Assembly (NCBI RefSeq): GCF_035946055.1
Contig: NZ_CP108364.1
Location: 5,704,001-5,768,000, forward strand
DNA from: Streptomyces sp. NBC_01341
Lineage (GTDB): Bacteria > Actinomycetota > Actinomycetes > Streptomycetales > Streptomycetaceae
Reading direction: 5' to 3'
DNA: 64,000 nucleotides
A program made the translations under genes and the position numbers. Shown here piece by piece: positions 42,777 through 51,433 of this stretch (within the stretch, counting starts at the first letter, position 1; each line of letters opens with the position of its first letter). A model generated the notes under the pieces. The model did not search any database. It saw only the letters and a program-made list of their open reading frames with translations, and was not told the DNA's origin.

Positions 42777-44123
42777 TCACCCCCCGCACCGCTCCACGAA
42801 ACGCAGGGCGACACCGGGCTCGGCCGCCCAGTGCGTGTGCAGGTAGCTCGCGTGCACACCGCCCCGCACGAAGCCCTCGACGCGCCGCTCCGGCTGGAGC
42901 AGCCCCCAGGCCGGGGTCTCCCCGGACCCGGGCTCCAGCACCGTCCGGTGGAACTCGTGGCCCCGCATCCGGGTCCCCGCCGCCGCCAGCACGCTGTCGG
43001 ACACCGCGACCGCCTGCCGGTAGCCGAGCGTCAGCCTCTCGGACATCCGGGCCGAGGCGTCCAGCACCCCGCACATCGGGCGCCCGTCGAGTTCGCGGGC
43101 GAGATAGAGCAGGCCCGCGCACTCGGCCGCCACGGGGGCACCGGACGCGGCGAGTGCGGTGACCGCCCGCCGCAGCGGCTCGTTGGCCGACAGTTCCGGC
43201 GCGTACACCTCGGGAAAACCGCCCCCGATGACCAGCCCCGCCGTTCCCGCGGGCAGCTTCTCGTCGTGCAGCGGATCGAAGACGACGACCTCGGCGCCGG
43301 CCGCCCCGAGCAGTTCGGCGTGTTCCGCGTAGGCGAACGTGAACGCCGCCCCGCCCGCGACCGCCACCACAGGCCGGGCGGGCGGCACCGGATGCCGCTC
43401 GGGCTCCCACGCCTCGCCGGGCAGGGCGGGCGCCGTACGGGCCAGCGCCATCAGGGCGTCCAGGTCGCAGCCCTCGCGCACCCGGTCGCCCATCGCCCGT
43501 ACCGCGTCGAGGGCGTCCGCCCGGCGCTCGGCCACCGGGACGAGCCCCAGGTGGCGCGACGGCGTCGCGACCTGCGGCGCCCGCCGCAGCACCCCGAGCA
43601 CCGGCAGCCCGGACTCGTCGAGCGCCTCGCGCAACAGTGCCTCGTGACGGTCGGAGGCCACCTTGTTGAGGATCACCCCGCCGATCCGCACCTCCGGGTC
43701 CCAGGAGGCGAAACCGTGGACGAGCGCGGCGACCGAACGTGACTGCGAGGACGCGTCGACCACCAGAACCACGGGCGCCCTGAGCAGTTTGGAGACCTGC
43801 GCGGTCGAGGCGAGTTCGCCCTGCCCGGACGCCCCGTCGTACAGCCCCATCACCCCTTCGACCACGGCCAGGTCGCAGCCGCCCGCCCCGCGCGTGAACA
43901 GCGGGCCGATCAGATCCGGCCCGCACATGTAGGCGTCGAGGTTGCGCCCCGGGCGGCCGGTCGCCAGCGCGTGGTAACCCGGATCGATGTAGTCGGGCCC
44001 CACCTTGTGCGGGGACACGGCGAGACCGCGCTCCGCGAAGGCGGCCATCAGACCCGTGGCGACCGTGGTCTTGCCGCTGCCCGAGGAGGGCGCGGCGACG
44101 ACCAGACGGGGGACGCTCACCAC
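42777..44123 (-). CDS. cobB: Cobyrinate/hydrogenobyrinate a,c-diamide synthase
   Basis: A 448-aa glutamine amidotransferase. The N-terminal dethiobiotin-synthetase-like ATPase has the P-loop APSSGSGKTT (residues 10-19) and HKVGPDYIDPGYH; the C-terminal GATase1 half has the catalytic cysteine in AAECAGLLYL and the final histidine in GFVRGGVHASYLHTH. It amidates side chains a and c of the corrin ring. GTG at 44123 or 44120 overlaps the cobO stop, so translation is coupled. Confidence 0.92.
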   Translation of the reverse strand: MVSVPRLVVAAPSSGSGKTTVATGLMAAFAERGLAVSPHKVGPDYIDPGYHALATGRPGRNLDAYMCGPDLIGPLFTRGAGGCDLAVVEGVMGLYDGASGQGELASTAQVSKLLRAPVVLVVDASSQSRSVAALVHGFASWDPEVRIGGVILNKVASDRHEALLREALDESGLPVLGVLRRAPQVATPSRHLGLVPVAERRADALDAVRAMGDRVREGCDLDALMALARTAPALPGEAWEPERHPVPPARPVVAVAGGAAFTFAYAEHAELLGAAGAEVVVFDPLHDEKLPAGTAGLVIGGGFPEVYAPELSANEPLRRAVTALAASGAPVAAECAGLLYLARELDGRPMCGVLDASARMSERLTLGYRQAVAVSDSVLAAAGTRMRGHEFHRTVLEPGSGETPAWGLLQPERRVEGFVRGGVHASYLHTHWAAEPGVALRFVERCGG

Positions 44124-44725
44124 TCGATGCCTCGCTGGCCCTTCTGGCCCGCGTCCATCGGGTGCTTGACCTTCGACATGTCGGTCACCAGGTCGGCGGC
44201 CTCGACCAGCTTCTGCGGGGCGTTCCGTCCGGTGATCACCACGTGCTGCGTCCCCGGGCGGTCACGCATCACCTCGACGACCTCGTCGGTGTCGATCCAG
44301 CCCCAGTGCATCGGGTAGGCGAACTCGTCGAGCACGTACAGCTTGTACGTCTCGGCCGCCAGGTCACGCTTGACCTGCTCCCACCCCTCGCGGGCCTTCT
44401 CCTCGTTGTCGGAGTTGTCGCCGTGCAGGCCGCGCTGGACCCACGACCAGCCCTCGCCCATCTTGTGCCAGTCGACGCTGCCGCCCTCGCCGCTCGCCCC
44501 CAGCACCTTCAGCGCGTTCTCCTCGCCGACCTTCCACTTCGCCGACTTCACGAACTGGAACACCCCGATCGGCCAGCCCTGGTTCCAGGCCCGCAGTGCC
44601 AGCCCGAAGGCCGCGGTCGACTTCCCCTTGCCGACGCCCGTGTGGACGAACAGCAGCGGACGGTTGCGCCGCTGCCGTGTCGTCAGGCCGTCGTCCGGTA
44701 CCGATACCGGCTGTCCCTGTGGCAC
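44117..44725 (-). CDS. cobO: Cob(I)yrinic acid a,c-diamide adenosyltransferase
   Basis: A 202-aa ATP:corrinoid adenosyltransferase of the CobA/CobO type. The P-loop is HTGVGKGKSTAAFG near residues 28-41, with the Walker-B-like YVLDEFAYPMHWGW and ITGRNAPQKLVEAADLVTDM. It adds the 5-prime-deoxyadenosyl ligand to cobalt. GTG at 44725 has GGGAGG eight bases upstream and overlaps the chelatase stop by one base; the very long frame upstream is a shadow of the chelatase gene. Confidence 0.93.
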   Translation of the reverse strand: MPQGQPVSVPDDGLTTRQRRNRPLLFVHTGVGKGKSTAAFGLALRAWNQGWPIGVFQFVKSAKWKVGEENALKVLGASGEGGSVDWHKMGEGWSWVQRGLHGDNSDNEEKAREGWEQVKRDLAAETYKLYVLDEFAYPMHWGWIDTDEVVEVMRDRPGTQHVVITGRNAPQKLVEAADLVTDMSKVKHPMDAGQKGQRGIEW

Positions 44726-46734
44726 TACGCGGCCCTCCCGGCAGCAGTGATGTCCTTGACCAGCCCGGCGATCGAGTCGGCCCGCAGCTCGTCGAGCGTG
44801 ACCGCGCTGCCTCCCAGATCCCGGGCGAGCTGTGCGGCGAGACCGAGGCGCACGAACCCCGACTCGCAGTCCACGACGACCGACGCGGTGCCCTCGGAGG
44901 CGTGCAGCCGTCCGGCCCGCGCAGCCAGCGCCAGCGGGTCGACTCCGCCGGTCGCCCGGCCGTCCGTCACCACGACGAGCAGCGGCCGCCGCGACGGGTC
45001 GCGCAGCCGCTCCACCCGCAGCACGTCGTGCGCCTTCAGCAGACCGGCCGCCAGCGGGGTGCGCCCGCCGGTCGGCAGCGACTCCAGCCGCGCGGCCGCC
45101 GCGTCCACCGACGAGGTCGGCGGCAGCGCCACCTCGGCGTCCTTGCCACGGAAGGTGACCAGGCCGACCTTGTCCCGGCGCTGGTAGGCGTCCAGCAGCA
45201 GTGACATCACCGCGCCCTTCACGGCGCCCATCCGCTGCCGGGCCGCCATCGACCCGGAGGCGTCCACGACGAAGAGCACGAGATTGCCCTCCCGGCCCTC
45301 CCGCGTCGCCTGCCGCAGATCGTCCCGCCGTACGACCAGACCCCGGCCCGACCGCCCCCGCGCCCGCTGGTGCGGGGCCGCCGCCTGCACGGTGGCGGCC
45401 AGGTGCAGCTTCGTCAGCGCCCCCTCGGGCCGCCGCGACCCGGTGGTCCGCCCGTGCTCGGTGCGCGCCCGGGAGCGCCGCCCGGCCGCGCCCTCGCCGA
45501 GCCCGGGAACGCTCAGCATCTTCGTGCGGAACGGCTCGCCCGACCGCACCGCCCGCTGCTCCTCGGCACCGCCGACGGGTGCGGGCGCGTCGCCGCTCCC
45601 CGCCTCCTCGCCGCCCGGCGCGTCGGAGCCGTCGGCACCGCCGCCTTCGGGGCCGCCGCCCTGCGGAGGCACACCGCCGCCGGGACCGTCGGGGTCCGGT
45701 TCGTCGTCGCTCCCGCCCCGGTCGTCCTTCGCGTCTTCGAGCGCGTCGTCCAGCTTGTCCTCGTCCAGCCCCGGCGCGTCGAACGGATTGCGCCGCCGCC
45801 GGTGGGGGAGCGCCAGCAGAGCCGCCTGACGCACGTCGTCCGCCACGACGTCCTCGCGGCCGGCCCACGCGGCGAGCGCGGTCGCGGTACGGGCCATGAC
45901 GATGTCGGCCCGCATCCCGTCCACCTCGAACGCCGCGCACGTCGCCGCGATCTGACGCAGCGCGCCGTCCCCGAGCACCACCCGGGGGAGCAGGGCGCGA
46001 GCGGCGGCGATCCGCTCCCGCAGAGCGGTCTCCTCGTCGGCCCACCGCTCGGCGAAGCCCGCCGGGTCGTCGTCGTACGCGAGCCGGCGGCGCACGACCT
46101 CGACGCGCACGTCGGTCTCGCGTGACGCGGCCACCTCGACGGTGAGCCCGAAGCGGTCCAGCAACTGCGGCCGGAGCTCGCCCTCCTCGGGGTTCATCGT
46201 CCCGACCAGCAGGAAGCGCGCCGCGTGCCGCACGGACACACCCTCGCGCTCGACGTACGAGGCACCCATGGCCGCCGCGTCGAGCAGCAGGTCCACCAGG
46301 TGGTCGTGGAGGAGGTTGACCTCGTCCACGTACAGGATCCCGCGGTGCGCGTCGGCGAGCAGGCCCGGCTCGAAGGCCTTCACGCCCTCGGACAGCGCCC
46401 GTTCGATGTCGAGCGCCCCGACGAGGCGGTCCTCCGACGCGCCGACCGGCAGCTCCACGGTCCGCGCCGCACGCGACACACCGGTCTCCGCCTCGTGCGG
46501 GCCGTCGGGACACGCCGGATCGGGCGCCCCCGGGTCGCACGAGAAACGGCACCCGGCGACCACCGGGACCTCGGGCATGAGCGCGGCGAGCGCACGCACG
46601 GCGGTCGACTTCGCGGTGCCCTTCTCGCCTCTGACGAGCACCCCGCCCACGGCGGGACTGACGGCGTTGAGCAGGAGCCCGAGCCGTAGATCGTCCTGCC
46701 CGACGATGGCGGTGAAGGGGTACGGCGTACTCAC
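44725..46734 (-). CDS. Putative cobalt/magnesium chelatase subunit (fused AAA+ and VWA domains)
   Basis: A 669-aa fused ChlI/ChlD-type protein. The AAA+ domain occupies about residues 1-340 (P-loop RGEKGTAKST, Walker B ILYVDEVNLL), followed by an acidic Pro/Gly linker and a von Willebrand A domain from about 480 with the MIDAS motif VVDASGSMAARQ and later VVTDGRATGG. Such proteins drive metal insertion together with a CobN/ChlH-type subunit; no cobN lies in this window. The GTG at 46734 overlaps the cobQ stop by GTGA, so it is co-translated with cobQ and cobO. Confidence 0.9.
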   Translation of the reverse strand: MSTPYPFTAIVGQDDLRLGLLLNAVSPAVGGVLVRGEKGTAKSTAVRALAALMPEVPVVAGCRFSCDPGAPDPACPDGPHEAETGVSRAARTVELPVGASEDRLVGALDIERALSEGVKAFEPGLLADAHRGILYVDEVNLLHDHLVDLLLDAAAMGASYVEREGVSVRHAARFLLVGTMNPEEGELRPQLLDRFGLTVEVAASRETDVRVEVVRRRLAYDDDPAGFAERWADEETALRERIAAARALLPRVVLGDGALRQIAATCAAFEVDGMRADIVMARTATALAAWAGREDVVADDVRQAALLALPHRRRRNPFDAPGLDEDKLDDALEDAKDDRGGSDDEPDPDGPGGGVPPQGGGPEGGGADGSDAPGGEEAGSGDAPAPVGGAEEQRAVRSGEPFRTKMLSVPGLGEGAAGRRSRARTEHGRTTGSRRPEGALTKLHLAATVQAAAPHQRARGRSGRGLVVRRDDLRQATREGREGNLVLFVVDASGSMAARQRMGAVKGAVMSLLLDAYQRRDKVGLVTFRGKDAEVALPPTSSVDAAAARLESLPTGGRTPLAAGLLKAHDVLRVERLRDPSRRPLLVVVTDGRATGGVDPLALAARAGRLHASEGTASVVVDCESGFVRLGLAAQLARDLGGSAVTLDELRADSIAGLVKDITAAGRAA

Positions 46735-48341
46735 AGGGCCTCCTCGGTCGCGTGTACTTCGGTCCCGGCGTCCGGCACGGCCGGGGCGCCCTCGGGGGCG
46801 TACGGCCCCGTCGCCGGGGGACGGGCGGGAGCCGGCGCGGGCGCGCCCGGCGGCACGAAGGGCAGCCCGGCCGGCGCCCCCTTCTCGATCAGCCGCCACA
46901 GGGCGTCCGTGTCCGCGTGCTCCTCGATCAGATCCCCCAGCCGGTCGAGCTGTTCCTCCCGCAGCGCCGCGAAACTCGTGTCCGGGGCCGCGGTGAACCG
47001 CCGCCCGGCCGCCCGGGCGACCTCACCCAGGAACGCGCGTCTGAAGGCGTCGCTCTCCAGCGATCCGTGCCAGTGCGTCCCCCACACCGAGCCCACCCGG
47101 CACCCGTCCAGGAAGGGCTCGCCGCCGCGCACGTCGGCGACCCCGTGATGGATCTCGTACCCCTCCACGGGCTCGCCCAGCGCCGACCCCACCGGCCGGC
47201 CCAGCACCTTCTCCCGGCCGAAGCGGACCCGCACCGGCAGCAGTCCGAGCCCGTCCACCACACCGGCCCGCGACTCCACGTCGTCCTCGATGCGCTCGCC
47301 CAGCACCTGGAACCCGCCGCAGATCCCCAGCACGGGCCGCCCCTCGGCCGCCCGCCGCAGCAACGCCTGCGCCAGTCCGCGCTCCCGCAGCCACGCCAGC
47401 GCCTTCACGGTGCCCCGCGTGCCGGGCACGATCACGAGGTCCGCGTCGGCGAGCTCCTCCGCGCGGTCCACGAACCGCACGACCACACCGGGCTCGGCCG
47501 CCAGCGCGTCCACATCGGTGAAGTTCGACATCAGGGGTACGGCACACACGGCGACCCGCAGCACGTCCTCGCCGTGGGGCGGCGCCACGACCGACTCGCG
47601 CACGGTGCCGCGCATCGAGACCCGCAGGCCGTCCTCCTCGTCGATGCCCAGCCCGTGGGCGTACGGCAGCACGCCGAAGGTCCGCCGCCCCGTCAGCCCG
47701 TGCAGCATGTCGAGGCCCGGCTCCAGCAGCGACACGTCACCGCGGAACTTGTTCACGAGGTACCCGGCGACCAGCGACTGGTCCTCGGCGCTCAGGAGCG
47801 CCGTCGTGCCGAAGAACGAGGCGAACACACCGCCCCGGTCGATGTCGCCGACCACCAGCACGGGGAAGTCCGCGGCCCGCGCGATGCCCATGTTGACGAT
47901 GTCCGTGCGCCGCAGGTTGATCTCGGCGGGACTGCCCGCCCCCTCGCAGATCACGGCGTCGTACGAGCCCCGCAGCTGCTCCAGGCAGTCCACGACCGTG
48001 CCCAGCAGCGCTTCCTGACGCCCCCCGTGGTAGCCGCGGGCGCTCATCTCGCCGACCGGCCTGCCCATCAGGACGACCTGGCTGGAACGGTCGCTGCCCG
48101 GCTTCAGCAGCACCGGGTTCATCAGGGCCGACGGCTCCACCCGGGCGGCCTGCGCCTGCATCGCCTGGGCGCGGCCGATCTCCGCACCCTCCCGGGTGAC
48201 GAAGGAGTTCAGCGACATGTTCTGCGCCTTGAACGGCGCGACCTTCACCCCCCGGCGCACCAGCCAACGGCAGATCCCGGCCGTGACGACGCTCTTGCCC
48301 GCGTCCGAGGTGGTTCCGGCCACCAGCAGTCCGCCGCTCAT
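46731..48341 (-). CDS. cobQ: Cobyric acid synthase (glutamine-hydrolysing)
   Basis: A 536-aa enzyme that amidates positions b, d, e and g of adenosyl-cobyrinate a,c-diamide. The N-terminal ATPase half has GTTSDAGKSVVTAG near residues 9-22 and KAQNMSLNS; the C-terminal glutaminase half has the catalytic cysteine in LGICGGFQVLGE and a histidine in GTHWHGSLE. The ATG at 48341 overlaps the cobD stop by ATGA. A Pro/Ala-rich tail of about 40 residues extends past the usual family end. Confidence 0.94.
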   Translation of the reverse strand: MSGGLLVAGTTSDAGKSVVTAGICRWLVRRGVKVAPFKAQNMSLNSFVTREGAEIGRAQAMQAQAARVEPSALMNPVLLKPGSDRSSQVVLMGRPVGEMSARGYHGGRQEALLGTVVDCLEQLRGSYDAVICEGAGSPAEINLRRTDIVNMGIARAADFPVLVVGDIDRGGVFASFFGTTALLSAEDQSLVAGYLVNKFRGDVSLLEPGLDMLHGLTGRRTFGVLPYAHGLGIDEEDGLRVSMRGTVRESVVAPPHGEDVLRVAVCAVPLMSNFTDVDALAAEPGVVVRFVDRAEELADADLVIVPGTRGTVKALAWLRERGLAQALLRRAAEGRPVLGICGGFQVLGERIEDDVESRAGVVDGLGLLPVRVRFGREKVLGRPVGSALGEPVEGYEIHHGVADVRGGEPFLDGCRVGSVWGTHWHGSLESDAFRRAFLGEVARAAGRRFTAAPDTSFAALREEQLDRLGDLIEEHADTDALWRLIEKGAPAGLPFVPPGAPAPAPARPPATGPYAPEGAPAVPDAGTEVHATEEAL

Positions 48342-49282
48342 CTGCCCCTCCGTCCCCTGGCCAGCCGCCCCGCCGCGCACACGCCGAGGGCCAGCACACT
48401 CACCCGGCGCGACAGCCGCACCGCGCGTTCGATGTCGGCGACCCGCACGTCACGGCCCGCCTCCCCGTTGAGCACGGGCCGGTGCTCGACCCGTCCGCCG
48501 TAGGCGAGGGTCCCGCCCAGACGTACGCCCAGGGCCCCCGCGAACGCGGCCTCCACCGGGCCGGCGTTGGGGCTCGGGTGCTGGCCGGCATCCGAGCGCC
48601 AGGCCCGGACGGCCTCGCGCGGGCGGCCCCCGGCGGCCACCGCGAGCGCGGCGGTGAGCCGGGCCCCGGGCCAGCCCGCGAGGTCGTCGAGCCGGGCCGA
48701 CGCCCAGCCGTAGCGCCGGTAGCGGGGCGACTTGTGCCCCACCATGGCGTCGAGGGTGTTCACCGCGCGGAAGCCGATCAGCCCGGGAACCCCGCCGAAG
48801 GCGCCCCACACCAGGGCCCCCACGACGGCGTCGGAGGTGTTCTCGGCGACGGACTCGACGACCGCCCTGGCGATCTGCGGCCCGTCGAGCGCCTGCGGGT
48901 CGCGGCCGCACAGGTGCGGCAGGCGCTCCCGGGCCAGTTCGACGTCCCCGGCTTCCAGGGCTCCGCCGATGGCGCGGGCCTCGCGGCCCAGCGACGTACC
49001 CCCGACGACGGACCAGGTGGCGGCGGCGGTCAGTGCCACAGCGGCGGCGGGACGGTTCCGTACGGCGCGGGCCGCCAGCGCGGCGGCGGCCGTGGCACCG
49101 CCCGCGCAGACGAGCGTGTGCAGGGCCCCCCAGCCCCGGTGGTCGCGCCACAGCCGGGTCTCGGCGCCGGCGGCGGCCCGCCCGAAGGCTGCGACGGGAT
49201 GGCCGCGCCGGGGGTCACCGAGCAGCAGGTCGCCGATCAGCCCGGCGGCGGCGCCGTACGCGAAGATGCGGTCGGCTCGCAC
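48338..49282 (-). CDS. cobD: Adenosylcobinamide-phosphate synthase
   Basis: A 314-aa polytopic membrane protein of the CobD/CbiB family, which attaches aminopropanol (phosphate) to cobyric acid. Typical stretches are LIGDLLLGDPRRGHPVAAFG, ESVAENTSDAVVGAL, the AVNTLDAMVGHK helix and DAGQHPSPNAGPVEAAFAGAL (each seen in parts). It is the first gene after the cobalamin riboswitch, so the whole cobD-cobQ-chelatase-cobO-cobB series should be shut down by adenosylcobalamin. The GTG at 49282 begins the family N-terminus. Confidence 0.94.
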   Translation of the reverse strand: MRADRIFAYGAAAGLIGDLLLGDPRRGHPVAAFGRAAAGAETRLWRDHRGWGALHTLVCAGGATAAAALAARAVRNRPAAAVALTAAATWSVVGGTSLGREARAIGGALEAGDVELARERLPHLCGRDPQALDGPQIARAVVESVAENTSDAVVGALVWGAFGGVPGLIGFRAVNTLDAMVGHKSPRYRRYGWASARLDDLAGWPGARLTAALAVAAGGRPREAVRAWRSDAGQHPSPNAGPVEAAFAGALGVRLGGTLAYGGRVEHRPVLNGEAGRDVRVADIERAVRLSRRVSVLALGVCAAGRLARGRRGR

Positions 49283-49401
49283 GGATCAGAGGTCCGTCGC
49301 GCCTCGTAGCGGCGTCGTCACGGGTGGTGGGGGCGCAGACGCACGGCGGCCGGGCATGGCAGATGTCCTCACTCAGGGTCCGCGCCCTGGTTCGACGTGA
49401 C

Positions 49402-49558
49402 CGGCGACGAGAGTCTCCTGGCTTCCGGATCCGCGGGCCTCCGGCCTTCCAGCCCGCGGTGGCGGGCCGTGACTTCCGTGTGGAGGACTGCTCCCCGGTG
49501 ACAGTGGCGGGACCGCGCCGGATTCGCACCGGCTTCCTCTCCTGTCGCCGTAAATGGC
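49402..49558 (-). ncRNA. Cobalamin riboswitch
   Basis: Read on the minus strand, the element contains GGAAGCCGGTGCGAATCCGG, then GGTCCCGCCACTGTCACC, and near its 3-prime end the B12 box AAGCCAGGAGAC (around 49412-49425). These are the conserved core pieces of AdoCbl-type riboswitches in the right order. It precedes cobD and probably controls the operon by masking translation or ending transcription when cobalamin is plentiful. Boundaries are approximate. Confidence 0.92.
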
Positions 49559-49564
49559 TCCGGC

Positions 49565-49594
49565 AGTCCACCACGCCCTGTGAAGGCCCGTCAA
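49565..49594 (-). promoter_or_regulatory. Predicted promoter of the riboswitch-cobD operon
   Basis: On the minus strand TTGACG (49594-49589) is 18 bases from TGGACT (49570-49565). Transcription would begin near 49558, right at the 5-prime edge of the riboswitch. Confidence 0.5.
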
Positions 49595-49634
49595 CCTGCC
49601 GTTGACCTGCGAGGCTTCAGTGTGGCCGGACGCA

Positions 49635-49673
49635 CACCGGGCCGGACACACGCAGGGTGTGTCCGGCCCGGTG
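49635..49673 (-). terminator. Terminator of the pit operon
   Basis: A 17-bp perfect stem (49635-49651 with 49657-49673) over the loop GCAGG follows the 74-aa membrane protein gene and isolates the phosphate operon from the cobalamin operon read in the same direction. Confidence 0.85.
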
Positions 49674-49688
49674 GGGTGCCCGAGGAGG

Positions 49689-49913
49689 TCAGGCGACGAT
49701 CAGGTAGATCCCGTACGCGACAGCCGCCGCGCACAGGGCGAAGCAGGCGTACGCACCGGTGCGCGCCAGGGCGTGGGAACCGCCGCCGGCCTGAGCCGTC
49801 GTGGTCCGCTTGGCCAGACCGGTGATGCCGAGGGTGAAGAGCCCGACCAGCGCGACGGTGATCACGAGGCTGACACCGAAGACGGAAGCGAGGGCCGCCC
49901 AGTCGATTTTCAT
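49689..49913 (-). CDS. Small membrane protein linked to the phosphate transporter
   Basis: A 74-aa protein with two hydrophobic helices: SVFGVSLVITVALVGLFTLG (residues about 10-29) and GAYACFALCAAAVAYGIYLIV (about 53-73, seen in parts), with a short charged loop between. It starts 12 bases after the phosphate transporter stop and shares its transcript. I recognise the arrangement as the SCO1846-type partner of pitH2; the function is unknown, perhaps a transporter accessory. Confidence 0.85.
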   Translation of the reverse strand: MKIDWAALASVFGVSLVITVALVGLFTLGITGLAKRTTTAQAGGGSHALARTGAYACFALCAAAVAYGIYLIVA

Positions 49914-49925
49914 GCGGTTCTGTCC

Positions 49926-51176
49926 TTACACCGTGGCCGGCCGGGCCGGTTCGGCCTGGGTGTCCGGGGCGGGGATGGTGGTCTTGAGCTCCGGGACGAC
50001 CGCGCCGACGGGCGGCGGGCTGACGGCCGCGATGGCGGTCGTGACGACGCCGGGGGGTTCCTCGGCGGTCACGTTGACGTTGGTGTGGTCGACCGGCTTG
50101 CGGCGCGACAGCATCCAGATCGCTCCGGAGCCGGCGACGAGCAGGACGGCCACCACGGCGACACCCCACGGGCCCTGCTTGGTCAGGAACTCGGCGCCGG
50201 CGCCGACCAGCCCGGCGGCCGGCAGCGTCAGGCCCCAGGCGACGAACATCCGGGTGGCGGTGGACCAGCGGACCACGCCCCCCTTGCGTCCGAGACCCGC
50301 GCCCATGACCGCACCGGAGACGGACTGCGTGGTGGAGAGGGAGAAGCCGAGGTGCGAGGAGGCCAGGATGACCGTGGCCGCACTGGTCTGGGCGGCGAAG
50401 CCCTGCGGCGGCCGGAGGTCGGTCAGGCCGCTGCCCATGGTGCGGATGATGCGCCAGCCGCCGAGGTAGGTGCCGAGGGCGATGGCGATGCCGGCGGCGG
50501 CGATGACCCAGACCGGCGGGTTCGAGCCGGGGGAGAGGACGCCACCGGTGACCAGGGCCAGGGTGATGATGCCCATGGTCTTCTGTGCGTCGTTGGTGCC
50601 GTGGGCGAGCGAGACGAGACCGGCGGAGGCGATCTGCCCGGCGCGGTAGCCCTTGGCGGTCGACTTCAGCTGCGCCTCGTCGGTGACCTTCCGGTTGAGG
50701 CGGTACGTCAGCCTGGTCGCCAGCAGCGCGGCGATGCCCGCCACGAGCGGTGCGGCGACCGCGGGCAGCAGGACCTTCGTCACGACTGTGCCGCCGTTGA
50801 TCGAGGACCAGCCGGCCGACATCACCGCGGCGCCGATGAGACCGCCGAAGAGTGCGTGGGAGGAGCTCGAGGGCAGGCCGACCAGCCAGGTCAGCAGATT
50901 CCACAGGATGGCGCCGACGAGCGCGGCGAAGATGACCTCGGTTCTGAGGCCGTCCTCGCTGACGATCCCGCCGGAGATCGTCTTGGCGACCTCCACCGAG
51001 AGGAACGCGCCGACGAGGTTGAGAACGGCGGACATGGCCACCGCTGTCTTGGGCTTGAGGGCGCCGGTCGAGATGGTCGTGGCCATCGCGTTGGCGGTGT
51101 CGTGGAAACCGTTCGTGAAATCGAACACGAGAGCTGTCACGATCACAATCGCGAGCAGCAGCGTGATGTGTTCCAT
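49926..51176 (-). CDS. pitH2: Low-affinity inorganic phosphate transporter (PitH2-type)
   Basis: A 416-aa Pit-family permease with about ten membrane helices. The duplicated family signature appears as FDFTNGFHDTANAMATTIS (residues about 19-37) and, in the second half, LVSLAHGTNDAQKTMGIITL. The first loop SSSHALFGGLIGAAV is also typical. It imports phosphate with a cation. A PHO box 48 bases upstream indicates control by PhoP. The C-terminal 60 residues are a disordered Pro/Thr-rich tail. Gene context matches the S. coelicolor pitH2 locus as I recall it. Confidence 0.93.
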   Translation of the reverse strand: MEHITLLLAIVIVTALVFDFTNGFHDTANAMATTISTGALKPKTAVAMSAVLNLVGAFLSVEVAKTISGGIVSEDGLRTEVIFAALVGAILWNLLTWLVGLPSSSSHALFGGLIGAAVMSAGWSSINGGTVVTKVLLPAVAAPLVAGIAALLATRLTYRLNRKVTDEAQLKSTAKGYRAGQIASAGLVSLAHGTNDAQKTMGIITLALVTGGVLSPGSNPPVWVIAAAGIAIALGTYLGGWRIIRTMGSGLTDLRPPQGFAAQTSAATVILASSHLGFSLSTTQSVSGAVMGAGLGRKGGVVRWSTATRMFVAWGLTLPAAGLVGAGAEFLTKQGPWGVAVVAVLLVAGSGAIWMLSRRKPVDHTNVNVTAEEPPGVVTTAIAAVSPPPVGAVVPELKTTIPAPDTQAEPARPATV

Positions 51177-51223
51177 TTACCCAGGCAATCGTTCGACGTC
51201 ATTGGCACGTGGAACGTAAGCAA

Positions 51224-51245
51224 CCTTGGTGAACGGAAGGTGAAC
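51224..51245 (-). promoter_or_regulatory. PHO box (PhoP-binding direct repeats) of the phosphate transporter
   Basis: On the minus strand the 11-base units GTTCACCTTCC (51245-51235) and GTTCACCAAGG (51234-51224) follow each other directly, each with the invariant GTTCACC of streptomycete PHO boxes. They lie 48 bases before the transporter start. Confidence 0.8.
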
Positions 51246-51433
51246 TGGGCAGGGCGGCACGGTGACCCCAAACGTGCGTGGGGGTTCCGCTTGTGTGCGG
51301 ACGGGGTGGGCCGGACGGCCGTGGCCGGTGCGGCGCATGGCCTCCGGACGGCCCGGACGGTCCCGTAACACCCGATTTGCCCCGTTGGGGAGACATCGGT
51401 CACGCGCACCGTCAGGGGTCCTAGGATCTGCGC

